A DNA stretch of 22,446 nucleotides from Chromera velia (Eukaryota; Sar; Chromeraceae): contig JAHBMJ010001642.1 of NCBI GenBank assembly GCA_018398765.1, forward strand, positions 5,321-27,766. Reading direction: 5' to 3'. The notes beneath the pieces were generated by a model. That model searched no databases, had not been told where the DNA came from, and saw only the letters and a list, made by a program, of their open reading frames with translations. Below, piece after piece: positions 9,612 through 19,412 of this stretch. How positions within the stretch are numbered: the stretch's first letter is position 1; each line of letters begins with the position of its first letter. Position numbers and translations under genes: made by a program.

Positions 9612-9757
9612 GGCGAATCGATCCGATTGGCATGCAGGCTTCCTCATCCCCCCCCCCCATGAATGTGTGCTCTAGGTTATTCTCAAAGCCTTGCTAGTGG
9701 CTTGGGATTTGGCGTCGCTAAATCTAGGATTTAACCCTCAATCATCATCATCATCAT
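9612..9757 (+). other. LINE 3' UTR and (ATC)n tail
   Basis: After the ORF2 stop come about 130 bases with a C-run at 9649-9657, then CTAAATCTAGGATTTAACCC and an (ATC)n run at 9741-9757. A short tandem-repeat tail in place of poly(A) is typical of several LINE families. The junction with AT-rich flanking DNA right after it supports this as the 3' boundary. No duplicated target site was found. Confidence 0.55.
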
Positions 9758-10440
9758 AAACACTCTTCATACTCTACGAAACATTGTAATACAAGGTAAT
9801 ACTCTAGGTTCATAATCTAGTGCTACGTTTTTGGCTTTCTTATAAAATAGATTACAAAATATATATCATGAATGTACAACAAACTGCTCTTTTGCCTTTT
9901 TGCTCCCTTTGGTGCGGCAATTATACCCTCAAATGCCTTCTCAGGTGCCCCTAGAGGTGCCCCAAGTACACGTCCAGGCTGCTCTAAGGTGGACGAGCTA
10001 TAGCTATGCCAACGGTCATGCCTGAATCTTTAATTTAATTTGCAATTTTGCACACCTTACTGTATAGCTGAGCCTACTTCTCACTGGCTGGGGCCATCAT
10101 CTTTTAAATTGAGAAACGTGGGTGTTAATTAACTTATCAGACAAAAAATATTTGTCCCTTTATTCAATAGAGACTTAAGTTGAATCATCTTACATAGACT
10201 TCAAAATTTAAACCACCAAAAAAGTCAATCGTGACTATTATAAAACTGTGTGCTAAAAAATTAAATCCATTGAAAAAACTATACACTTTTGGTCTTTTCT
10301 AGAGTATTTTTTGTGTGCCAATATGTGGTTTTAGGTGTGCTTAAATGATTTTATTAATTAAATGTCAATTTACCAGCAGCACTGCACTATAGATAAAAGT
10401 GTCAAATTGCACATGCATGTGGCAGTGATATACTTGCAAA
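9758..10440. other. AT-rich island, no gene seen
   Basis: About 680 bases of clearly AT-rich DNA lie between the LINE tail and GC-balanced DNA near the ISP-like gene. No open frame of note lies on either strand. I found no clear terminal inverted repeats, tRNA-like boxes or tandem units. The motif CTCTAGGTT occurs at 9670 in the LINE 3' UTR and again at about 9802. It may be unique intergenic DNA or an old short element. Confidence 0.4.
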
Positions 10441-10902
10441 CTCTGCAGCCGAACAGTCTTTTCTTTAAGCGCAAGATTGGTCCCTCTCCGACCTGCTCCA
10501 AGAAAGCCCCTGCACACTTGCAATGCTAGTTGCAATGCGTCTCTCTCCTCGGGGGGTCTGGAAAGAGGAAACGGTGGAGTGGACGAGAAGCAACGATCCC
10601 TTTGCATGGGTTGGCGGTCTAGTCTGCCTTTTCTCTGGAGTTCAAGAAAGTCATCAAGGTCGACTACGTACAATCGAATCCTGCCTGAAGACCTGCATGA
10701 ATGCACACCCCCAACGCTCCTCTAGGGTGCCTTTTTCTGCGACAATGGTCTGACAAGGAATCTTCTCACCACATTTCATTCACAGCGCGTGTCTACGGGC
10801 AGAACTTTTCTTTTCTCATCCCGGCCTTCCTCCACACAGACCCCCTTTTCCTCCTCCCCCCTCTCGAATGATTCCATCATGTGAGTGATCGCGTGGAAGG
10901 GT
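10441..10902 (-). other. Probable 3' flank/UTR of the ISP-like gene
   Basis: The stretch lies directly downstream of the stop of the - strand gene. Base composition returns to that of genes here. Two overlapping short frames (10477-10725 + and 10365-10706 -) have no recognisable features and low-information composition. No poly(A) signal could be assigned with confidence. Confidence 0.3.
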
Positions 10903-11721
10903 CTACCCTCGCGGGGTGAAACCTTCTAAAGATTCCATTCCCTCAGCTGCACCCTTTTTGCCTAGGGCCATGTGTCTGTTGATCTTCAGACAGCAGAAAA
11001 AACGCTTCGCCGTCTCACTGTCACGGAAAATAAATGCAACCTTTCTCCCGTCCCGCGCAACCATTGCTACCGTCCTTGCCTTCACCTGCTCGAGCTGTGG
11101 CATGGAGGGCCACACTTTGGATAGCTCGGACTGGCTCCTGATCACCGACTCGACATCAGAAAACACGAATGTTTCTGAGCCCACGATCAGGCTTTTCTTC
11201 TCGGGACCGATCTTCACTGTCTGCGGCGTAGTGGAGTGAACTCCCGCATGCCCGTCTAGGACGACATTCAACTGAATCCCTGGACCCAACTCCCTCGTGT
11301 AAATCTTCCACGCGTTTTTGATCGCGTCCTTCGCATTCTCCTTTGTCAACGTCGCATTCCCCCCTTCCGATGTGTCAATCTCCCCTGCGAACGTTCTCAG
11401 TTCTCCGTCGCGTGCAGAAATGGAGCCTGTCTGATCAGTCATGGCACTGGAAGTGATGGGCCCCGGACGGCCCCGGAGTGGCGAACTACCGTCAGCCTCT
11501 GATCGCAAAACATTGGTCCATTCTTCACTCTGGAGATTGACGGGCGGCATAGGGACACTGCCGTTGGGTCCGGAGGGACCGTCTGTGAGATTGATCGAGG
11601 CATCGATAGGCAGTTCGGCAATCCCAAGACCGCCATGCCGCGTCTTTTTCTTCTGCACTATCTCATCTTTGCTGGTGCTCGAGTCATTGCAGCACCCGAA
11701 AAGCCAGCAGCATTTCTGCAT
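10903..11721 (-). CDS. ISP-like PH-fold protein with Cys-rich palmitoylation N-terminus
   Basis: An intronless 272-residue protein. The N-terminus MQKCCWLFGCC has four cysteines (4, 5, 10, 11), a likely palmitoylation cluster anchoring it to membrane. Residues 12-125 are polar and probably disordered. Residues about 130-250 (DAIKNAWKIYTRELGPGIQ onward) alternate predicted strands and end in a helix (DSETAKRFFCCLKINRHM), as in PH-like domains. This plan, a Cys-tailed N-terminus plus one PH-like domain, fits the IMC sub-compartment proteins (ISPs) of apicomplexans and relatives, which sit on the alveolar membrane sacs. Apicomplexan ISPs usually also carry a myristoylated Gly2; here residue 2 is Gln, so only palmitoylation is expected. 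It is longer than typical ISPs because of the middle linker. The stop is TAG. It is divergent from the ligase gene, with 903 bases between the starts. The gene is well supported; the family name is an inference from layout. Confidence 0.6.
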   Translation of the reverse strand: MQKCCWLFGCCNDSSTSKDEIVQKKKTRHGGLGIAELPIDASINLTDGPSGPNGSVPMPPVNLQSEEWTNVLRSEADGSSPLRGRPGPITSSAMTDQTGSISARDGELRTFAGEIDTSEGGNATLTKENAKDAIKNAWKIYTRELGPGIQLNVVLDGHAGVHSTTPQTVKIGPEKKSLIVGSETFVFSDVESVIRSQSELSKVWPSMPQLEQVKARTVAMVARDGRKVAFIFRDSETAKRFFCCLKINRHMALGKKGAAEGMESLEGFTPRG

Positions 11722-12624
11722 GGCTTAGACCGTGTCCTCAGTTGGTCAAATCGACCTCAAGCTGCCTGAACTGCAAATCGATAGGAAAGGGAAGTTTGGT
11801 CAGACAGCCCGACCGGCAGGCAGATTGTCTCGAATCTGTGTCAATAAGACAATCTCAATCAATCGCCCTGCCGCACGCACCGGGGAGGTAGAACGACAGT
11901 GTCCGAGTGGAACAATGCCGGCCACAAACCGACCCGACTGAGCTGCCTCCTCTTTGCACAACGGCAGGCGATACAGATATTTGGAAGAAAGGTGATTGAA
12001 TCCTTCAGCTCAGTGCAAGCAACAAGCTGATTGACCTGATACTGCTGCTCTTGTTCAGCAACGACGCACGGAAAGATTGCTGCTTCGCCTCATGCAGGTC
12101 CTCAGATGGCAGCATCGACCGATCGACTGCTCGAATTAAGTCAATTCTAGCTCGACGGCCCGCGGCATGCATGCATGCACTTCGATCTGCATGTACGCGT
12201 GTACGTGCATGGAAAAATCATGCGAAAAGCGCTCGCACCGCGCGCATCCGCGACCGCGCAGCCGCGTGCATGTTTACATTTTGTCAGTCCCTGAAGCCGA
12301 TTATTCGGATGCTGCGCGGTCTGCATGCGTGCGTCAGCTATATAGCCGAGCTATTCACAGCAACAAAATTTCGAGCTTCCGATCGAAAAGCTGTGTAGCT
12401 AGGGATCGAATCGTGCCGCGGCACTTCACAAGTCGCTCTCTCTAGCTTCAGCTCAGTCGTGTGATTATCTGTCATCTGTTGACCCTGTCAAGCACAAGAA
12501 AGCGGGTTTCGTCAGCTTGGCAGCGTTTCCAATTTTTGCTCTGGCTGTGGCAGCTTGGAGACAGGAGATTGATTTCTGATCCCACCTGTAGCTGTGCTTC
12601 CCTTCTTCTTCCGACTGCGAAAGG
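11722..12624. promoter_or_regulatory. Shared intergenic region between two divergent genes
   Basis: These 903 bases separate the start codons of the ISP-like gene (left, - strand) and the tRNA ligase gene (right, + strand), so both promoters and 5' UTRs must lie here. No convincing coding frame is present. It contains a dense TGCATG cluster (12164-12330) and one TATATAG near 12339-12345. Short frames at 11732-11941 and 12051-12445 look like chance. Confidence 0.6.
12164..12330. promoter_or_regulatory. TGCATGCA motif cluster (ApiAP2-like sites)
   Basis: Two overlapping TGCATGCA palindromes (12168-12175, 12172-12179), three further TGCATG sites (12188, 12206, 12267) and TGCATGCG (12322-12329) fall within 170 bases. 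TGCATGCA-type sites are bound by some ApiAP2 factors and are enriched at apicomplexan ribosomal-protein promoters (established in Plasmodium and Toxoplasma). Their use here is inferred from position between two divergent genes. TGCATGCA also occurs in introns of this window (about 17206 and 17437), so single copies are not informative; the clustering is. Confidence 0.4.
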
Positions 12625-15600
12625 ATGGCGGCCTCGTCTGCCTCCTCCTTCGCCGTAGGTGAAATTCCAGTCGTAGAGAGTCCTTCTGATTTTTGGAGCT
12701 GGATCCAGTCCTTCGGCTCGAAGCTCAACGTTGTCACTCGGGAGATCGCCCTCCCTGCTGTCTCCTCCAGGGGTCAAGGTGGAGTGGCAGTGACGACGCA
12801 CGACACATCTCTCAAAGCACGATTTGAGGAAGATAAGGTCTTTGCAGATAATACCGATATGCAGGTAAGCAGAATAGTGACTGCACAGGCTGTCCTTGTC
12901 GCTTGCTCTCCCGATACGTAGACTCACTGAGTGTCTGACCTTCCTTCCTTGTTTGCTTCCTGGGTTGCAGTTTCTCTTGAGACGGGGGTGTACTCTTCTT
13001 GAAGTCGGGCGAGAAAAGTTCTTTGGAAGGAGGTGAGTGAGTGAGCTGTCTGGTGGCAGTCACTTTCCTTCGCTGAGGAGTAGCTTCCGTGCTACCCCCT
13101 TCTTTCTGTCCATAGCTCGGCCCGGCTCTCCTGCAGAATGAGGATCACGGTGAAGTCTCTGATCAAACTCCTTCAGCGTCCGCCTCTCTTCCGTTGTAAG
13201 ATTGAGCCCAAAGCTGTTTCACCAATGCACCCGACTTCATCTTTGATGCGTGCAGCGAACAGGAGAAAATTCCTCTGTGTTGTCGGTCTGTTTTGATGTG
13301 CACTTTCCCTCTTTCTTTTCTTCTGCACTTGCAGGGGACTGCCAAAGTTCTTCGACCTTGACCTTCCTGTCCTTGAGGGCGCTCTGCGAGGAGATGGAAT
13401 CGTTATGGGGGGGGATCCTGCTGACATTACTAGTGGACAATTGGGAAGAAGAATCAACAGGGCATTTCACTGTGGAAGAAAAATACAGATTTATAAGACC
13501 GAAAAGGCGAATGGGGAAAATGCACAGGTGTGTTTGAGAAGCTCTCTTTTCTTTTGTAGGGGGTAATATTTCCACGGGAACTGTTTTGCCGTTGTCTCGC
13601 TGTTGTTTTGCCTTCGCGTTTGCGGAACTTGGACTTCTGTTGCATCTCCTGGTGACACTTCCTTCTCGACCCTGATGGCCTCCTCTGTTCCCTCTCTGCT
13701 TCCTGTACCATCCGGTTGGTCTCTCTTCTCGTTCTTTTCTCTTGTTTCCTTTCCTCCTTCGTTCAATAGACATACTTCTCAGGCCTTCTTGCATCGATGT
13801 GTGTTTTCTTTCCATTCGTCCCATGTTTTCTCTCATGCAGGTCTCCTTCTTCCGTCCTCTCAACGCCTGGGTGTGCTGTTCCAAGAATGTCTCTCTCATT
13901 GCGCGCTCCCCGTCTGACATCGAGACCGTGACTGCCTACAACGACCCGACGAGTGCACAGAGGTACATGTTCGCCTCCAGAATCGGGAGGGCCTGGTTTA
14001 CTCTCCTCGCAGGACTTTCTGACCAGCAGGTCCGTTCGTGCTTCTACTTCTGCTTCGTCTCGTGCGTGTTGTATCGCAGAATAAGAAATACAATGGGGGG
14101 ATCGGCCGTGACTTGCAGATAAGACAGGGGGCGGAAGGCTTGGCGGACGCTTGAATGCATGAGAGTACAGTCTGTACGGTTTCTCGATGACGGATGTCCT
14201 TTCTTGTGCTCACTTCTCTGCTCGTGCTTTGTACCGGCAGACAGGGTGTGAAGGGTTCTTTCTCAGTGTGACAACTGCTTCGTGCATTGGAGTAAGGGTA
14301 GAACAGCTGATTGGTACATCAATTGCGTTGCACCGTTGTTTTGCGGGACTTCGGTTGGTTCCTTGACCGCAGGTGGAGCTTGTCAAGGAGACGTTGACAG
14401 ACAGAACCCTCGTCGGTCAGTCGGTCGTTTGGTGTGTCGCTTGATTGGATGGTCTTGTGTGTTGAGTGGGCCTGAGATGGACATCAGGCGCTCGTTTGCG
14501 TTGCTTACCTTGATCCCCCCACTCGTTTCATTTCCTGCAGTGTCCACGGCCCTCCCCATGCCTGTGCTTCCATTGACTTGTTCTTTTCTGAATATTTCTT
14601 TGGGTCATATCAGACGGGACCCTTGGATCGTCTTCTCTCTCTGTCGGCAGTCTCCTGCTCTCTGTATGATGAATGTCTAGAGGTAGACCTGGGTCGATTT
14701 GTGTGTGGACTCGTCTGCTTTGGTTTGTGCTGACTGGCCTTTTTGGTGTTTTTGGATAATTGCATATTGACTCCTCCTCTTTTTTTTTTTCTTTTTTTTT
14801 TGTCGGTCCTCTCCTCTCAGGTGAATTGGTGGGCGTCAGCGAGCGACAGCACATCGTTGCCTACTCGGGTAGCGACCTGCTCTTCTACGCCGTGGTCGAA
14901 CATAAGGACGCTTCTGTCCGACAATGTTGGGCGCCCTCGAGGACCTCCGAGCTTCTTCAGAAGGCAGGGGTTCCTGAAGTGGCAGTGCGACCGGTGGGTG
15001 GGTGGGTGGGTGGATGGGTCTCTCTTTCTTGTTCTCTCTTCTTTTTTCTCTTCTGCGAGGATGTCTTTTTGGTTTGCATTTTGTTTTTGTCAAATTGAAG
15101 TCGTTGGCCCATGACACAGAATCTGTTTCAAATTGTTGTCCCACAACAGAGACAGTTGTTTGCATCGGACAGTTCGTTTCTCTCGATGGTGCCTTCTGTA
15201 CTCCCTTGTCCTCCTTCTGTTTTTCGTTCGCTTCTTCCTTCCTCCCATTCTCCCTCCCTCCCTTCCGTCGTTCTGTCTCTCGTTCCTTCTTTCCTTCCTC
15301 TAAAATCCTTGCAATCTCCCTTTCTTCTATCGTTCCCCTCCTCCTTCCTTTCTGGATCTTCCTGCGCACTGTCAAAAGACGAAGTATCTTTCCGCTCTTT
15401 CTTTTCTACTTGATCGGCTTCCTCTCTCTTTGTGCCAGTGATTCATCATTTTTCTGTATCTGCTCTCTTTTCTACGGACCAAGCCCACGTACTCGTCAGC
15501 CAAACAATCGCCCTGTTCCTGATTGGAGTGCGTGTGCAAGTGTCTCAACACGTCTGTCCAAAACGTCCATTCATTTGTGTGCAGTTCGGGGACCCCTGCG

Positions 15601-16391
15601 GAGGTGCAGAGAGCATGGGAGCGTCTCTCCGCTCTCTGTTCACAGAGGTGGGCATCGGCTCTCTGTCGGACGAGGGCGAGGGCGCAGTGGCGTATTTGGT
15701 GGCGGTGCCTTCTGGTGGTGCGGGGCAGGGAGAGGAGGAAGTGGTTGTGGGTGTGGCGAAGGTGAAGTCCTTGGAGTACCGCTTTCTTCGGAAGACGCGA
15801 GAGAAGTGCAAACACTTCGTGACATTTACAAAGAAGGGAAAGACCACCCAGGAGTTGAGGAGGGAGGCTGAAAGGATACAGAAGGCGTACGAAAGAGAGT
15901 GCAAAGAGTTGCAGAGAGAATGCGAGAAGAACGGGGCAGAAGGACTGTCCACGGAAACTGCCAAACAGATGTCGGCTCTCGTGGAACGCCATGCGAGCGT
16001 ATTCCAAGGATGTGTCCAGTCAGTCTGCACATCATTTCATTTCCTGTATCGAGAACTGCATTGCCTGTTTGATCGTTGTTTTAGCAGTCATGAAAGCATT
16101 TGAGGCTGTGTCCCAGCCAGTCAACAAGGCAGCGGGCAAGCAGACAGACAGACAGACATCAAGAAAAAAACCAAGCAGGTCACTGTCGAAAGAACCATGC
16201 AGCCAAGCTGGGACCGAGGGAGGCAGGCGGGCAGGCAGGGCACTCACCTTCTCGGGCAGGTGGCTGGATACGTTGACTCGAGGCTGCGGAGGTTTTTCGT
16301 TGTGACGAAATTATTCATTCCGTGAGAGAGAATGTTTGTGTGAGTGTGTGTCTGTGTGTGAGTGGGTGTGAATGTGAATGTGAATGTGAAT

Positions 16392-16423
<32 letters not shown>

Positions 16424-19378
16424 GCATGTGTGTGTGTATGTTTGTGTGTGAGTGTGTATGTGTGTCATACTTGGTTGCCTGCTTATTCTTTTCAGATTCC
16501 TGATGGAGAGAGGCCCCGAGATGGAGCACGGGTTCGTTGACAACAACTATCTGGACTTCATCCGAATGGCTGGGTTCGGGCATTTAGTGGATTCGGCAGT
16601 GGGGGGTGGGGGGAAGGAGAAGCAAAAGGAGAAAGCAGCAATGGCGGGGGGAGGGGGGACAGGAACAAAAAAGCCCCCCGGGGTATGTGTGGTGTTGGTT
16701 GCTCCCCCTCTTCTTCTGCGGAAATCTCTTGTTCAGCGGCTGCAGTTGGGTTTAGGTCTGGATTGTTTGGGTGCTGGAGAGAACGAAAACGGTTCCTCTT
16801 CTGCATCCGCGGCTGCCGCTGCTGCGTCGGCTTCTGCCAGAGGGACGAGAGAGGATGAAGATGACTGCAAGGGGCCGGCCTTCTTTGAGTCTTTCTCCAA
16901 GAACGCACTCACAACCGTTGCTTACCCTCTTGAGGTGACGGGCAAGAACGCGCTGTTCGTGTCTCACCTCGGCAAGAAGGTGGTGTCTGCTGTGAAGAGT
17001 GCAGGGGAGCTGGGAACAAAGGTGGGTTTTTGTCTGTCTATCTGGAAGTCTCTGTCTTCGTCTGGCAGTTTGTGTGACTTTTTTTTCAGTACCTGTGAAG
17101 ATGAAGAGAAAGGAAAGACAAGAAAGTTACAGTGTAGGTGTTTCGGCGTGGTTGCCTGGCTGGCTGTGTGGCAAGGGGGCAGCGTGGGAATGTCAATCTG
17201 CCTCCATGCATGCATCCATCCATCCATCCAGTTGATCCCCTGTCTTCGACGTATATTTATGAAGCAACCTGGACACGGATAGGGGGAACTCCTCGAAGGA
17301 AGCTGCGATTCCGTTCTTTCTTTCGCGATTTCTCTTCAGGCAAATTTGTTTTCTTGACTGCTACTCGCATGTGCGTGCGCTCTGTCATGCACTGTCCCTT
17401 CCCTTCCTTTCCTTCGTTGATTCTTTCTGCGAGCGATGCATGCAGATTCTGTGTGTGTTCATTGGAAACGACGACCTCGGCTTCTCTGCGTCTCTCGCTC
17501 GTGCGAGCATTCTCATCGAAGCCGCGGATGCACAGAGGGCAAAGGAAGGAAGGGGTGTTGCGGAAGGGAGGAATAGAGGAGAAGCAGTGGGGAATGAGGT
17601 TGAAGTTGCAAGTGCAGGGGGAACGAGTGCAGACGGGGATGCGATGGATGGGGATGATGAAGAGACTGGCGACAGGGGTGAGGAGGCAGACATGGACTGT
17701 GAGTTTGCTTCTGTGCACAGCGATGCTGAGGGGGAAGAGAAAACTTGTTGGGCATCTTCTGTCGCACGGGATGTGAGTTCGGGCGTTCCTGTGCCTTCCG
17801 GGCCCGGCCCTGACGCTTCGTCTGCCGAGGGGACACTTGGGAGTGGTGCGCTTTTTCTCGGCCATAGTCCTGATGGGGTGGCGACCGTGGGAGAGGGAGG
17901 CGGGGTGGGGGGTGCGTCTGTGAGTCAGTTGATGGAGATACTCCGTTTGGGTACAGCTGTATGTGGGGACTTGGGTGACGTTGCTGTGTGTGGTGAGACT
18001 CCAATCTTTCTTGAGCAGATGGGAAAGCGGGAGTCTGTGTTGGAGAAGTGGGCAGAGGCAGCGGCAGAGGCTGCGGCTTCCTTGCAGGCGGAAGTTGCCG
18101 GGAAGGGGTGTGTGTCGGTTTTGGGTCTGGGGGGGGAGATGGCGATTGATGAAGATGAGAGCGAAACCATTGTTGTGGTCAGTTGCCAGAGTTGATTAGA
18201 AAAAAGGAGAGGGGGGAGCTGTAGGTGTTGCTTGTGGGTTGCTTGTCAGATCTCAGTGTCGCTATCTTCCCTAAGCTTTTTCTCTCTCTTACATGTACAT
18301 ATACACACATACCTGTATATATTCAGTGTACCTATGTATCGCCCCCCCTCCCTCCCTCCCCCACTGCTCCCTGTGTGTGTGAGTGCGTGTCTGTGCAGAA
18401 TGGGGATAAGCTCTCTCTCTCTCTCTCTTCCCCATTGTCTCTCTCTCTCACTGTCTCCGTGGCTGACCCCCTCTCTACCTCTTCTTCAAGACAGCCTCTT
18501 GAACCTTTTTCTGACTCCTTTGTCACTTGCAGCAAATCCAGGCAGCAGTGGATGCTCTTCAGGAGGACCCCTCCCGTCCTCCCTCCCGGCAGGGGGTTGC
18601 AGAGAGACCCAGGGAGAAGGAGTTGGAGACGGAGGCGGTGATGATGGCAGAGTCCAACAGGTACATCGAGATGAAGGCGCCTGCAGGGAGTCTGTATGTC
18701 CTCTGCCCGATAGGACTGCCTGGAAGTGGAAAGTCATCAGTGCTCCAGTCTTTCGTCAAGAGACTCGCGACAGGAGGGGAAGGTGCAGGTGCGGAGGTGC
18801 CTGCGGAACTGGAGGATTTCGATGGCGCTGCGGGTGGGTCCTCTTTCGTTTCTTCTCCACGCTTCTCTGAAACTTTCCTCTGTCTGTAGACATGCCTGAG
18901 ACTTTTTCTTGACTGACTGGAGGAGCCACGCCGAGCCATGAGCTCCTAAAAAGAAAAGTCGAAGCGGAAGGTCGCGTCTCAGACAGACTGTCTGTGCAAT
19001 GCGACAGTCTGCTTGGCAAGCCTTGTAATTGAGCTCTTTTCACGTATACCCTCCCTTCGCTGCTTTGTCGGATCCTGCAGCTGTGACGGTTGAGAAAAGA
19101 CGGCCAGGGGAGGGCAGCTTCCTCTCACCTCCCGTTTCAGGCTTTGGAGGCTTTGGAGGCCCTCGATCGGCCTCTGGATCCTCCTCAAGTGAGACGCGGA
19201 CGGTCGCGTGTCCATCTCTCCAGGCCCCTTTCCAAGGGGGACTCTACGTCTCGTCTGACGGCTTTCAAGGATCTGCAATCAGACAGACAAGGAGAAGCCC
19301 AGACGACATCCCACAACACGAATTCAGAAAACTTGCACGACAGAGTCGGTCTCACTCTCCCGTTCCTCCTTTTTCCGT

Positions 19379-19412
<34 letters not shown>

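Larger units (their letters stand above)
958..9757 (+). mobile_element. Long decayed non-LTR retrotransposon (LINE)
   Basis: One element, about 8.8 kb, read left to right. Its parts come in the usual LINE order: ORF1-like region (958-2918), low-complexity spacer, Cys-rich N-terminus of ORF2 (4741-4890), APE-type endonuclease, linker, reverse transcriptase, C-terminal Cys/His segment (stop at 9609-9611), 3' UTR, and an (ATC)n tail at 9741-9757. The 5' boundary is not defined: an acidic reading frame runs into 958 from about 800. I found no target-site duplication. The element is inactive: at least twelve nonsense codons and about six frame changes interrupt its two ORFs, and RT catalytic aspartates are lost. 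The clade is uncertain. The APE endonuclease and CCHC-like tail exclude the site-specific REL-endonuclease lineages and suggest the broad CR1/Jockey/I/L1 range. The link between the ORF1 part and ORF2 is inferred from order and strand. Confidence 0.8.

Noticed and set aside
9670-9740. Possible tRNA-derived SINE in the LINE 3' region
   Set aside because: The B-box-like GGATTTAACCC is too weak and no A box is correctly spaced; the sequence fits a LINE 3' UTR.
958-9757. LTR retroelement or other virus-like element
   Set aside because: No long terminal repeats, protease, RNase H-integrase order or capsid-like gene were seen. The APE endonuclease and RT order is that of a LINE.
12390-12440. tRNA-like T-arm (GGGATCGAATCG) near 12400
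   Set aside because: No A box, anticodon arm or acceptor pairing could be built around it.
15002-15871. A 289-codon open frame across intron 6 and exon 7
   Set aside because: The intron part is Ser/Phe/Leu-rich from T/C-rich DNA, and in the exon 7 part this frame is not the one encoding the ligase motifs.
17036-17282. Extension of exon 8 frame past 17021 into a Ser/Cys-rich frame
   Set aside because: The GTGGGT donor at 17022 joins in phase to exon 9, and the extension is intron-like with a tetranucleotide repeat.
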